Below, piece after piece: positions 18,457 to 30,380 of a DNA stretch of 64,000 nt. The notes below the pieces were generated by a model. The model saw nothing but the letters and a program-made list of their open reading frames with translations, had not been told where the DNA came from and did no database searches. The first letter of the stretch is position 1. Every line of letters begins with the position of its first letter. The position numbers and the translations under genes are program-made. Source of the stretch: Ophioderma brevispina (taxonomy: Eukaryota > Echinodermata > Ophiuroidea > Amphilepidida > Ophiodermatidae); the NCBI GenBank assembly GCA_023653785.1, contig JAMKCH010057901.1, positions 272,090 to 336,089 of the forward strand, read 5' to 3'.

Positions 18457-19245
18457 ATCATGAACTGAGTCAAGCAAAGTGGAAAGCACTCCCATTAAGA
18501 ATATCATGAACTGAGTCGAGTCAAGGTGGAACTCTCCACAGTAGATATCTCATGAACTGAGTCAAGCCAAGGTGTGATGAACTCTCACAGTAGATATTCA
18601 TGAAACGAGTCAAGTCAAGGTGAAACTCTCACAGTAGATATCTATGAACTGAGTCAAGCCAAGGGGAACTCTCACGTAGATATCTCATGAACGAGTCAGT
18701 CACGTCAGGGGGGATACCTCACAGTAGATAGATATTCATGAACTGAGTCAAGTCAAGGTGGAACTCCACAGTAGGATATCTCATGAACTGAGTCAAGCCA
18801 AGGTGGAACTCTCACAGTAGAAGATACCTCAAGACTGAGTCAAGCCAAGGTGTGAAACTCTCACAGTAAGTATCTCTGAAAGTTCAAGTCAGGGTGTGGA
18901 ATCTTACAGTAGAATCTCATGAACTGAGTCAAGTCAAAGAGAAACCTCACCAGTAGATATCTCATAAACTGAGTCAAGTCAAGGTGAAAAACTCTCCCAG
19001 TAGATATTCATGAACTGAGTCAGTCAAGGGGAACTCTCACAGTTAGATATATCTTGATAACGAGGTAGTCAGTCAAGTGGAACTCTCAAAGTAGAATCTC
19101 ATGAAAAATGAGTAGAGTCAAGGTGGAACTCTCACAGTAGATACCTCAAGAACTGAGTCGGTCCAGTGCAACTCTCACAGTAGAGCTACCTCATGAACTG
19201 AGGTCAAGCAAAGGTGGAGATTGCTCACAGAGATATCTCACCAAA

Positions 19246-19376
19246 GTTGGCAATAGCAAGGTTCCAGACGATATATAAAATTCTAGGAGCAGGGGTTTCC
19301 AGTCACAAACTCATCAACATTTAAAGACTTTCCTCTGGATAGTTTTCATGGTGTTGGTTGTACAATATCATTGAAT
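19246..19376 (+). repeat. Spacer block 2 in the minisatellite
   Basis: Second copy of the spacer, with the same AGCAGGGGTTTCCAGTCACA core and GGTGTTGGTTGTACAATATC tail, then a return to array units. Confidence 0.8.
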
Positions 19377-20255
19377 GCAGTCAAGCGCAAAGTGGAAACT
19401 CCCATTAGATAATATCATGAACTGAGTCGAGTCAAGGTGGTGGAACTCTCACAAGTAGATATCTCATGAATGAGTCAGCCAAGGTGAAACTTTAACAGTA
19501 GCATATCTCCTGAACTGCGTCAAAAGTCAATCGGGGAAACTCTCACAGTAGATAACTCAAGATTGAGTACAAGCCAAGGTGAAAACTTCACAGTAGATAT
19601 CTCTGACTGAGTCAAGACAAGGTGACACTCTACAGAGAGACACTCAAGATCTAGTCAAGGCCAAGGTGAAACTCTCACAGTAGATATCTATGAACTGAGT
19701 CAAGTACAACAGTTAGAACTCTACAGTAGCTTATCTCATGAACTGAGTCAAGTCAGGGAGGAACGCTCACAAAGATCTATTTTTTCATGAACTGAGTCAA
19801 GTCAGGTGGAACTCTCACAGTAGATAGGCTATCTATGATAATGAGTCAAGTCCAAGTGGAACTCTCACAGTAGATCTATCATGAACTGAGTACAAGCCAG
19901 GTAAACTCTCACAGTAGATATATCATGAACTGCGTCCAAGCCAAGGTGAAACTCTCACAGTAGATATCTCATGAACTGAAGTCAAGTCAAGGTGAAACTC
20001 TCACAGTAGATATATCATGAACTGAGGTCAAGTCAAGGGGGAACTCTTCACACGTAGATCTAGATATTCATGATAATGAGTCGAGTCAAGGGGGGTGGAA
20101 CTCCACAGTTAGAATCTCATGAACTGCGCGAGTCAAGGGGCAATACCACATGTAGATATCTCATGAACGAGTCAAGTCAAGTGGGAAACTTTACAGTTAG
20201 ATCATATGAACTGAAGGCAAGTCAAGGTGGAACTCACAGTAGATATCTCACAAAG

Positions 20256-20370
20256 GGGTCATAGCAAGGTACAGAAAGCTATATAAAATTCTAGGAGCAG
20301 GGGTTTCCAGTCACAAATCATCAACATTGTAAAGACATTTATCTAAGTGTTTTATGGTGTTGGTGTAAAT
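20256..20370 (+). repeat. Spacer block 3 at the right edge of the minisatellite
   Basis: Third copy of the spacer. After TTTATGGTGTTGGTGTAAAT the array does not resume, so this marks the array boundary. Confidence 0.75.
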
Positions 20371-21911
20371 GGTTATCAACATATACCACAAAGCTGATTT
20401 CCCCATTGCACATATTATTAGTATGCCATTTCATACTGTAGAAGCATGAACAGATAGTGTTACAAGTGTGATGTTTAACTAGTTTTAATTTTCCTATTCA
20501 TGTTGCCATCTCCACTGCTACAACTCTGAAGCCCTCTCTGCATAATGCTTGTTCTGACAAGGTGTGAATTAAGGCGGCATAGTGAATCAAGTATGCCATA
20601 GCTATGCCATCCTCCATTACCATACCATGTGCTGACTGAGTGCCAAATTTTCACTGGGTACTTTTGTTCACATTTTTTTTAAAACTTGTTTCACATTCTT
20701 GCAGATCTCAACAATGTGCAATTTTGAAGTTGTAACTTTAGGTTACAACATGCGACCCTATGGATTTAAAAAATTTGTGCGCGGTTTATATTCATGCTTT
20801 GCGGTTGTTCCAAAAGTGTGAACTAATAAAACACCATGCAAAAAATTAGCGCTATAGAATATATGATTATGCTTTCGGCAAAACAGATCCAGCTTATAGT
20901 ACCAAATGATAATCATACATAGTAGAGTATTGGAATAGTATCAATATCAAGTTTGACTGCAATCCACTGCTATGTGCCATTCTAGAATTCTTGATGTTGG
21001 CATGAAATAAAAACTGAAGTCAATTACCAAAACACTAAATTGGGTAATGGATATATGTAGAGTGCATCTAATCTAACACACCCATTTTGTCTATCAGTCT
21101 ACCAACAAAACCTCCTGGGGGCGCATGTCACAAAAGGGCAGTACTGCAAATCAACTGCTCAAATAGTTCTTATTTCGGTTTTTGTTTACAAACCTAATTA
21201 AGACAAAGATCATTCTTAAATTTTAGTGGAATTTGGTCTGGAATTGTAACAGAATCTAGATCTTGTATGTATAGTGTCCCATTTTTTGTTCAAATTTGAT
21301 TAAAATTCTGGTCCATACGCTTGACGCATAGAGGCAAGTCCCTATCTGAACCAAATTCAAGTATCCCTAACATCAAGCTTTCATTGCCATAGGGGTTATT
21401 TGGATACAGATTTAACTATTTCATGCAGAAATTCCACGACAGAGAGGTGTTTATTAACTTCATACTGTAAACTCATTTCTTTCACAAGGCTATTATTTTT
21501 ATGCATATATGATACTATATTTTCTGGGTTAAAGATGAGTTGGAATCAAAGGAATTGGCTCACAATGAGGTGAGACATACTTAACCCATTTTCAGGAAGA
21601 CATTCTCTAAGGAGTTTGGATTTCCAGGTATACCTCAAAACCTTTGCTTGCGGCCATTTTCTTTATTACTACTGATTCTATTCATGGTGTGGATGTAGGT
21701 GAGAATTCACAGAGTGGAAATCTAGTTAATATCTCGTTCTTTTTTCAAAATACATTCTTCGCATTTTTTTAGTAACCTATTAAGCATACTTTAGCATTCC
21801 GATTTAGAGAATAAAAGATAAGATGTTTTGCTTTGTCAATTTGATAGTGTTGTATTGGATGGGAAGGTGCAATATCTTAATGGCATAGTTCGCGAAGGTT
21901 AAACGTTACCA
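20371..21911. other. No gene recognised
   Basis: Unique AT-rich sequence between the minisatellite and TTAAAGG element A1. No repeats or exons could be supported. Confidence 0.5.
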
Positions 21912-22254
21912 TTAAAGGTGGTTGTTCCGATTTATGTGTATTGTGTTCTCTACTTGATATGAGAGCCTGGCACTTGCACATACACCCTATCAAGTATCGT
22001 GGGAAACAAACTTGCGGTTTTGATGGTAGACGCAATAATGCATGTTGCAAAGCCCTATTCAATACTGTGCTAATAAAGTGGTTAACCCCTAAAACGGCGG
22101 TTTTTTGTTTATATCTTGGGAATGAAATGGATTCGAGGGCTCAAATTTCAGGACGACAATGAGAAAAATACGGCCTTTCATCTGATATCAAAATCAATAC
22201 TACTTCCGGGTAAATCAGGGGGGTCCCAAAGACGATCGGAACACGCCCCTTTAA
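21912..22254 (+). mobile_element. TTAAAGG element family A, copy 1
   Basis: Begins TTAAAGGTGGTTGTTCCGAT and ends in the inverted form GATCGGAACACGCCCCTTTAA. TTAA lies at 21912-21915 and 22251-22254. Internal markers are GAGAGCCTGGCACTTGCAC, ATGCATGTTGCAAAG, TCATCTGATATCAAAA and TACTTCCGGGTAAAT. Other copies are at 36546 (inverted), 45863 and 50863 (inverted). The termini fit T2/Kolobok-type MITEs. Confidence 0.88.
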
Positions 22255-22386
22255 GAATTAAAACTTTGTTTGAATGTTGTCTGATTTTGAATTCTGACCT
22301 GTATTGTTTTATGCAAGGCATTGTTGAATTGCAACACACAAATAGTGCATAAGAGCTAGCTACTACAACTTGGACAATGCATGAGT

Positions 22387-22654
22387 TATTAGGCCCCCCT
22401 TCCACCAAAAAAGTGTGTCAGAATAAATGTGAAAAGCAAATGCAATTTTTTTAGAAAAATGCTGATGCGAAATGACAGGATTTTTTTTCATTTTTTCGGC
22501 CGCTTTGCAGCCAAATTTTTCATTTTTTTCTGAAATAAAAAAAATCTTTAAAGTGAGCAAAACCTTAAATAAAATAATGGAGTAAGAGACCAATTTTAAA
22601 CAAAATGCGCATGGTCTTGTGAGACAAACATGTTTTTTTTTTCATGGCCTTATT
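22387..22654 (+). mobile_element. AT-rich MITE ending TTATTAGGCC / GGCCTTATT, copy 1
   Basis: Shares ordered blocks with 61755-62010: TTTAGAAAAATGCTRATG, TTTTTTCGGC, AGTGAGCAAAA, AAGACCAA and TTTAAACAAAATGC. The ends are short inverted TTAGGCC/GGCCTTA. No coding capacity. Confidence 0.75.
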
Positions 22655-22828
22655 TAAGTCACAATGCTTAAGTCATTTTTTTTACACAATGCACAAGTTC
22701 TTATTTCTGACACACTGCACAAGCTATTATTTGTGACACAGCAAGTTATTGTGACACAATGTCCAAGCTATTATTTGTGACCCAGTGCACAGGCAATATT
22801 TGTGACCCAGTGCACAGGTAATTGTGAC
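22655..22828 (+). repeat. Short minisatellite, ~30-bp units
   Basis: About six irregular units of the form TGTGACACAATGCACAAG plus CTATTATT. It directly joins the MITE on its left and the palindromic element on its right. Confidence 0.75.
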
Positions 22829-22836
22829 CATAAATT

Positions 22837-23229
22837 ATTCAGTAGGCGGGGTTTAGTACGGAAACACGCAATATCATTGGTTGTTGCCTATCTAATATGA
22901 GACGATATTAGATTGCGCAATTGTTAACGCGCTCGTGTATAAGGTTACGCAGTACACGCAGCTAGTACGGGTTGGTTCATTTTTGACAGCGGGGGAGTAT
23001 TTTCGCCTTTAAACTAAAATAATTGAAAAAAATATTTTCCGTGTTTAAAACAACACAAACTAAATAAGAATGAGAATAAAAGATAGGATTTGTTGTTTTG
23101 CCTATCGAATATCGTGTCATATTGGATGGGCAGTCCAATATTTTTATCGTAGTATAAATATTGGACTGCCCATCCAATATGACACAATATTAGATAGGCA
23201 AAACAACAAATCCTATCTTTTATTCTCTA
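22837..23229. mobile_element. Dispersed element with ~160-bp palindrome, copy 2
   Basis: Same order as 6135-6552: ATTCAGTAGGCGGGG, ACGATATTAGATTG, GTATAAGGTTACGCAGTA, CACGCAGCTAGTACG, then the palindrome. Arms are at about 23071-23143 and 23156-23229, with a shorter loop than copy 1. Confidence 0.88.
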
Positions 23230-24060
23230 ATTATTGGATAGGCATATCAAACCTATTTTATTGCTATTTCCTTTGGTCGTCCTTGTGCTAATATTTCACA
23301 TATGCACTCTCAACTCAACCGCTAAATAGAATTGAATTATCACAAATGTGTCCTATTATATAGAATAAGTGCTTAAGTTCCTGTATTTTTTCCCTCTATA
23401 TAGCCCATTAGGTATTCATTCTTTTCTTATTATATTCACACCAACCTAATACAAAATTTCTATGCAGCTAGGACCTGACAATTTCTGCTTATATCATTTC
23501 TTGGTCCTTCAAACTACCACATTCTAGCAAATAACTTCTTTAAAGTCAAATAAAGGGAGATGCTGAAGGTTTTAAAAAAAAATTACTGAGTTCCAAAGTA
23601 TGGTCACATTGAGTGGCATAAGCAATAGAAGTTCATCAATTGATTTGGCCAAGAAAGCGGTGATTAGGTTAAATTTTATCCCATGTAATTTACGTATTTT
23701 TATTAATTGGTTAAGGAAATTTTTTTGGATAAAGAGTGGGCAATTTTTTTCTAGAAAAGTTATGCAAATGGAGTTAATAATTTTCAATCCTTAATTGTAA
23801 TGGAGTTGTGAGCCTCAATTGCTAACAATAAATGGCCATTATAATTATGCCAATGTGTATGATTTTACTGGGTATTTTCAGCACTTAGCCTAAATTCACT
23901 CTCAAACCCAAGCCTAATGAACATGGCATCAAAATAAAATTTCCAGTTCTATCCTTTTGCAAGTATGAGTTATTATGTACACAACGGATATTATTATGTA
24001 AAAAAACCTGTTGAAAAGGGGGCGATTGTTATTTTTACTCAGTCCGAATAGAACACAGGA
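23230..24060. other. No gene recognised
   Basis: AT-rich unique sequence. Overlapping sense and antisense open frames near 23570-23790 are short and look like chance. Confidence 0.5.
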
Positions 24061-24330
24061 CAGTCCAATATAAATGGTTTCATTTAAATGGTAAGTCTGA
24101 TTTTTGTACTGAAAGTTTCCATGAAATATCCAGACTAAAAGATTAAGCTGAGGAATATTTATTTGGCCACAAAAAAATTACAAATTGTGTATCGAAGCAA
24201 ATACGAAATTCAGCCTGTTTTATATGAAATATAGGCAAATCAACATCCCATTTGTTTTCACTTTTGCGACATTTCTGTTGCCACAAATAAGGTAAGAAAT
24301 CCATGAGGAGTGGTATAATAAAATGCCTTG
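24061..24330 (+). mobile_element. TTAAAGG element family E, copy 3 (body only)
   Basis: Matches the bodies at 55733-56075 and 58255-58592 through CTGATTTTTG, AAGATTAAGCTGAG, GCAAATC, TTTCTGTTGCCACAAATA and AGGTAAGAAATC. The terminal repeats are not preserved. Confidence 0.65.
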
Positions 24331-25544
24331 AAATCGCTTGTTAAATAAGAAAATATTTGTAAAGCATATTGGCGAGCCAAATCTCCCTAAACATGACTTG
24401 AATTTTGTTATAGAGGTATATCAACTCAATTCTTATTTTGCCTCAAAAGAAAAGGTTTTAAAAACTAGGGAAATTTGTTTCAATAACCAATCATTTGTTT
24501 GCAAGTTTAGGAAAACAATGTTACATTTCTTATTGGACTGGAATTGAAAAGCGCCATTCACTGTTCCATTGTTCACTACACATATATCATTTATGTCACA
24601 GTAGTCCAAAAATAACAATGCACTGAAATGATGTTGTACAACAGATTTTGGGGCATTATGTGATGGGCAATCCAGTGACAATTTATAGTTGTTAATGGTT
24701 GAGACTTTTGAGACTTCTTCCTAACAGAAAACTATCAACAGCAATGTTGTAAGAAGAGTTTCAAGAACTGGGAGCTGTATTAAAATCAAAAAAAGAGGTC
24801 ATAATGGTAGACCACTGCATGGCATTACTAAGATAAGGCATGAGATGAACCTTACAAAAAAAAATGAAAGCGGAAAAAAAATACTCCAACCAAAGTAGTA
24901 GTTATCGTCCCCCCCCCCTATGATGAGATTGTAGGAGACCCACAATGTGAGTCAAGAATTCTGGAACATCCAGGAAACTTCTTCAGTTGTATCAGGAAAT
25001 TGACTGTGGTACGGGCGGGAAAAAAAAATTGGGTCCAGGTATTTTTATATGACAATGAAGTGTTTCCAGAGACGGTGGTGAGGATATTGGTACCATAACA
25101 ATGTTATAGGCCCAAGGTAAGTCTGGGGGGTACCTGGAGTGGCCGGGAGACCAGACGATGGCAAGTATGAACCCTTAGAGGTTCTTAGAAAGATTCCACC
25201 TCCCATTCCGTTGCGGACAAGAGGTTAAAACAGATACTTCATCTATGTTACCTGAGCAATGTGGGACATTAATAAAGCGAATCCTGCCTAGAAAATCATG
25301 CCTAGAATCAAAAATAAGTGTTCTAATTAAAGAAAATTTTCAAAAATTCAAATATATTCAGTAACCATGGTAACTGATGTTTTTGTTGGTGAAGCTAATA
25401 ATACCTTGTACTTGGGTGGAATACCTATTAAAGAACCTTAAATGTAAGTAATATGTCACTTAAAGAAAAAAAAACAAAATGTTAGTTTCAAGACAATTTG
25501 TCCAATTTTGGACACTTATACAATAACAAATATAATGCGGACAA
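24331..25544. other. No gene recognised
   Basis: Unique sequence with a C run near 24908-24918. Nothing else could be supported. Confidence 0.45.
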
Positions 25545-26550
25545 AAATCCGTCCCAGCCAACATTCAGTCCCACCAAATCGAACCAATTTTTTAAAAACA
25601 CATTGCTATGCTGAAATTGTAGGGAGTCTCTTTTTTCATTCTTTGCAGGTAATTTAGGATAGGTGGACGTATATATCAGTGTAATAATTTAATTCATATC
25701 ATTGTACTTTTGATTTAAAAATTACAGAAAGAAACGTAGGTGTTAAAAATTATGTGTAAGCTATCGTTCCGGTCCAACCACATCATATAAATTGCATTTG
25801 CCAATTGAAACACTCTACATTCTTTGATTGCTTTTTTGTTGTTCGGATATGTGTGTATAACTACTTGTTTCTCACAGACAGTATTAGATTCATTAAAAAC
25901 AACAACTAGGAGATGCAACTGTCAAACGTTCTATCAAATTCCGGCCCGCCACAAAACGTTATTTTCGGCTCTGAACACCCTTGGGTCAGAGCCAAAAATA
26001 GTCATCATCAAGGTAAATTTCAAATGCTTGTATGATGAATATTGTCATGGTTTGGGTAGAGAATATTGAATTTCATTGGATCAAACCTTTTTTTCGGTAA
26101 AAAAAATAGCGTCGTTGGCGAGATATAAACAATTAAAGATGAAATGGCACCCTCTCGTGTGGTGGGACGGAATTGAAAAAAGTGATATAATTAAATATAA
26201 TAAAATTTTTATTGTTTTGATGTTTTTGATATTTAATAGGACACTTAGTAAAGATATTTTGATACCAAAATAATGTACGTTGTGTTTCTTAGAAATTAAA
26301 AAATACAAAAAAAAAAAGAATTCCGTAACACCACCACATTTTGTGAGGTTTTTTTTTTAAGTCACACTAACAAACAAAAATATTCTTTCAGCAAAACAAT
26401 GTCAGAACCATCAAATAATTAGGCAACTAATATTTCTAAACAAAGAACTACAGTTTTATACATTATAAATTTTATTTTGGTATGGTTGTGTATTTATTGT
26501 TTTGAGTTCCTCCATTTGTGGTGGGGAGCAATTGTGGTGGGACGGAATAA
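25545..26550. mobile_element. Possible pair of elements with CCGTCCCACCACA ends
   Basis: TGTGGTGGGACGGAAT occurs twice in direct orientation (26158 and 26534). Inverted partners ATCCGTCCCAGCCAAC (25545) and ATTCCGTAACACCACCACA (26318) lie to the left of each. This suggests two short elements, about 25545-26175 and 26318-26550. The match is imperfect. Confidence 0.35.
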
Positions 26551-27284
26551 CACATTGAGGGCCTGAATTTTGCAGTTATCAGGAGTTTTAGATTTTTTTA
26601 TGTAATTCAAACTATCTAGCTTTAAGTGAAAGAAACTGTATTCACTCTGGCCCTAAATCATTTAAAAAAAATCTAGAATCACCTTGACTGAAAAACTTTT
26701 ATTCATTCTTTGAGCACTCAATTGTATGGCCCCCACCCTGTACATGGTGATAGCCCTAGCTAAACATAACCCTGTATTAATTATCTCACCCTAAATGATA
26801 GTTCTAAGTTCTCCTCCAACACATCCATGCCAGATCATAGGTTCCTATATCTTTCAGAGTAAGCCCTTATCAAATAGCCAAACAGTCCTCCCCCTTGGCC
26901 ATTGTTGGGTGTCTGAAAGCAAATCAAAATAGCAAGCATTGTAAGGCTCAATCAGCAAGATATAATTTGATTCTTCATTGAGAGTACACAAGCCAAGGGA
27001 AAAACACAATTGTGAAGACAAGGCAAAGTCTGGCAGGTAAAAAATAATTATCTACAATTTTACTGATGTGCAAAAACAAATTTCCCATTTACATTTTACC
27101 AAGGTTGAGTTTCTTTGCTATTTGCCGATTTTTAATTGTCAAATTTAAACTAGAAATCATTGCTATTGCATTGCAAATGTCCTCAAAGCATAATTCTGTC
27201 AATTAGTGTGGACCAAATAAAGGGGGACCCCCAAAGATAGATATACAAGGAGAAATCGTATTATTAAGTCAATGCGTAAAAATA
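26551..27284. other. No gene recognised
   Basis: Unique AT-rich sequence up to the left terminus of the TGTCCCC element. Confidence 0.5.
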
Positions 27285-28456
27285 TGTCCCCGCCAAAGTC
27301 GAGATCAAAACATGCGATTAAAGGCAATACAACACCCGACCCCCCCGCCGCAACAACCGTTAGCCACCCCCCCAACACCCCGCAAAACACCCAAACACCC
27401 ACCCCAAACACCCCGCAACACCACCCATCCTCAAACAACCCCATCCCCTCGCCACATCACATCAACACCAACCCCACCCCCTCTTAAACTACCTCAACAC
27501 CCCCCCTCCTTAACACCCCTCACAACCCCACCCCCACCACAATACCCCACATGCCTCCCTTCCCAACACTCCGCAACATGCCACCGATCCCCTCCCTCAC
27601 CCCCCCCCGCAACACGTACCTACCCCCTCCCCAACACCTCACCCTCCCCAACACTCCCATACCCTCACCAACACTATCACCCCTCCCAACGCACCCGCAA
27701 ACACCCCTCCCTAACAACATGCAAACCCCTACCCCCTCTCAACACACTGCAACCCAACACCCTTGCCAAACCTCTGCACACCCACCCCCTCCCGAAACAC
27801 CCCACAATACTAACCCCCTCCCTCAACACCCCACCCCCTCCCTATGACATAGTAGTATCATGTATGCGAAGGAATTTTGCCTATCGATGTACCGTTCAGA
27901 GGATACAGCAATTACGCATATTAATTAGCTCATTTGCATCTTTAAGCCGCATATATCACAACTTTCAAAATTGCAAAAAATAAGATTTGGCCCCATGATA
28001 GGCTTTCATGCCGGCAAGAATTTTGAAATCCAATGACACAGTGTCACTAAATTATAGCAATTACGCGATTTTTGCATATTAATTTTAGACATTTGCATAT
28101 CCAATTTGCCCAAAATAAGTCCAAAAATATCGGTATGAAGCAACTCTCAGCTCCGCTGCTTCCACCAAGGTTACATCATTATACGCTTATGGAACTCCAG
28201 AGAAACTTGTACAATACCTTGCCGAAAATTTTCATAAACTAGTGCAAATTAGATTCTTAATTCAAAATCTAATAGGTCGAGAAACTCATCAACCTGCTTC
28301 TTTCAACCAAGTTACATCATGTTGCCCTTACGGAAACTCCAGATAAATCGTTTACAACGTGGGTTAACATTTTATCACAGACGGACGGGCAATATACGAA
28401 ACGCACGGATGGCTGACTATTTATAGTCCGTTCCGAACTCGTTCGGCCGGGGGACA
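27285..28456 (+). mobile_element. TGTCCCC-family element, copy 2 (complete)
   Basis: Starts TGTCCCCGCCAAAGTCG and ends GTTCGGCCGGGGGACA, its inverted form. The flanking 4 bp are AATA on both sides (27281-27284, 28457-28460). Inside is a ~490-bp C-rich array (about 27340-27840) made of CCCCAACAC-like units, then the AT-rich body with an internal direct repeat, then the GGACGG block. Open frames of up to 223 codons are products of stop-poor CCN/ACN repeats. No transposase. Confidence 0.85.
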
Positions 28457-28774
28457 AATAAGAGCAGAACTTGATAGGAAATACTGTAATGGTACAGTAA
28501 ATAAATGGTTTCAGGTAGTGTGAATTTTTTTAAAAGGGGGGGCATTATTATGTCCCATTTTGTTCAGGTTAGTAGTTACCTTTGTAAACCATAGCCAGCA
28601 CTATCTGGACTACCCTTGTACTCCCACACAAAAAGAATGATGTTTGAAAGCTTTATAACATCAAAAATGACTGCATCCATATCCTTATGAAATAGCAATC
28701 TGCCAGTCAAATGGGTTATTAAACAAAATTTAAAATGCAGAGATTCAATTTCTAAGAAAATCTACACATGGGTA

Positions 28775-29165
28775 GTATACATGCATCCAACACTACCCAC
28801 ATACCAAGCGTTTCATGCAAATTTGGATATTGGGATGCTGGCAGAAATTTGCCTTTTTAGTAATGGGTCAATCGGAGCAAATATGCAAATAAGCTCTTAA
28901 TATGCATAAATAATGATGACACAGTGCATGGGTTATTACTGCATGCACCACACCCACATACCAAGTTTCGTCAAATTTGGATATTGAGTTCTGGTTAGAT
29001 CTTCAACATATAGTAATGAGCCAATCAGAGCAAATATGCAAATGAACTCATTAATATGCAGAAATAATGTGACACAGTGCATGGGTATTACTTGCATCCA
29101 CATACCCATCATACCAGGTTTGTCAATTTTGGATATTGGGATCGGAAGAAAGGTCAACCTTTTTA
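28775..29165 (+). repeat. ~153-bp tandem repeat, about 2.5 copies, with octamer motifs
   Basis: TTTGGATATTG recurs at 28822, 28976 and 29128 (spacings 154 and 152). Each unit contains AATATGCAAAT, a second TTAATATGCA, GACACAGTGCATGGGT and CCACATACCA. ATGCAAAT is the classic POU octamer, though its use here is unproven. Confidence 0.85.
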
Positions 29166-29494
29166 GTTAAAAGCAGTAACCTTATTTGAAAAAGCTGAAG
29201 TGAGATGTTAAGAGAGACTTCCACAGTATTCCAGGGGAATAAGGCGAAATCCACTTGCGTAAGGGAGTAAGAGGGAGTTTGCACAGGTTTTCTGGTGAAT
29301 AAGAGCGGAAAAAGTCTTAAAATGCACAGTATGACCTGGCCTACAGACCTGTTTGTCACAGTGAAAGTAGCAGATACTAATGGTTCTGTGGTGCATAGGT
29401 CTCGTCTAGATCGGGTAAGAGTCGATGGTTAAAGGTGGAGACAGACAGCCTAATAGACGAAGAAGATTTCAATATGACAATCCTCGAACCCAGG
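29166..29494. other. No gene recognised
   Basis: Unique sequence holding a lone TTAAAGGTGG at 29432 with no visible partner terminus. Confidence 0.4.
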
Positions 29495-29770
29495 CCTGCA
29501 ACCAGGATTTTTTTAGGGGGTGGCGATTTTCTTTTTTCAAAAAGGGACTTCCCCATTTACAAAATGGGGGGGGGGGCGGCAAGGGCAAATTGGCAAAAGT
29601 AGACAGTGTTACCAAAATGTACTTTTTTCGACAAAAAAACCCATAAAAACCCTGGTTTTTATCTTTTTGGTCTTTATGAGCTAGTTTTAGGAAGTTGGCA
29701 GCTTTTCTAAATTTTTGGGGGAGGCAGCATCTGCACCCCCGCCCCCTCCCCTGGTTACGGGACTGCCAAT
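29495..29770 (+). mobile_element. G-rich hAT-like non-autonomous element
   Basis: Runs from GCCTGCAACCAGGATTTTTT, through TAGGGGGTGGCGATTTT, a G11 run and AAAACCC, to GCCCCCTCCCCTGGTTACGG. The ends ACCAGG / CCTGGT are inverted. It parallels the host element at 36393-37022. hAT assignment is inferred from the CAG-GGCG/CCAGG style of termini only. Confidence 0.55.
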
Positions 29771-30380
29771 ACCCTTTGGGCCAGGGGGATAAAAATTGAT
29801 TTGTAGGCTAGTTAGTTATGCGTTGGTCTCATCGTGAAAATTTCTGATAAATAACATGATTCATCCCCAGCAAATAAGTAATTCCAGCTTTACATAATGG
29901 TAGTGTCTGTCTCATTTCTTCTGTCGTTTCTCGCTGTGGGACCAGGATACCATCTGAAAAGTAAGTTTCCAATTGAAGCCACCATAAGTCATATCCGACC
30001 CCGTGTGGAATGCAAAATTATCATCGCTAATTACATCATGAGGGGAACCACCATACGGATCTGTAGAAGAAGAAAGAGAAAGAGAAAAAATTTGTTTGGA
30101 AATTGTATGTCAGCAGGGACTTTAATTACAAAAGTGCAATTCTCTCTAACAATCTGGGGATTCTTTGGGTTGGATGGGGTGCACAGCTGTGAGGTCAAAA
30201 AATGATTTAGAAATTATACAGGAAAATATAAAAAGATGAGGAACAAAACAAGATTACTACTGGTCTAGATTTTTTAGCCCCCCTCCCTCCCCCCCCGCAC
30301 CCTACCCTCCCTCCCCCCCCCCCGCCCGCCAACCATTTCTGTTAAAATTAATACAAAATTTGTATATAATTAATCTTGTC
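29771..30380. other. No gene recognised; C-rich tract
   Basis: A 102-codon plus-strand frame at 29897-30205 starts with a hydrophobic stretch ([12 protein letters not shown]) but resembles nothing known and lacks supporting context. A C-rich tract lies at about 30279-30331. Confidence 0.35.

Larger units (their letters stand above)
14870..20258 (+). repeat. 45-bp minisatellite array of about 100 copies, each with a TGAGTCA core
   Basis: The consensus unit, in two parts, is GTAGATATCTCATGAACTGA then GTCAAGTCAAGGTGG plus AACTCTCACA. It has an AGATATCT palindrome and the AP-1 heptamer TGAGTCA. Copies are at about 14870-17335, 17771-18329, 18457-19245 and 19377-20255. The first few units at the left edge are the most diverged. 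Single-base gains and losses are very common between units, more than substitutions, so many units are 42-48 bp. Open frames inside are short. Confidence 0.93.

Noticed and set aside
14870..20258. The regular 45-bp repeats as a CRISPR-like array
   Set aside because: Units are head-to-tail without variable spacers between conserved repeats, and the context is a eukaryotic intron-rich region.
27312..27983. A 223-codon plus-strand open frame, and similar Pro/Thr-rich frames at 138-536, 37217-37671 and 38148-38474
   Set aside because: They lie over C-rich repeats made of CCN and ACN codons where stops are rare. The same array is open in several frames and belongs to a mobile element.
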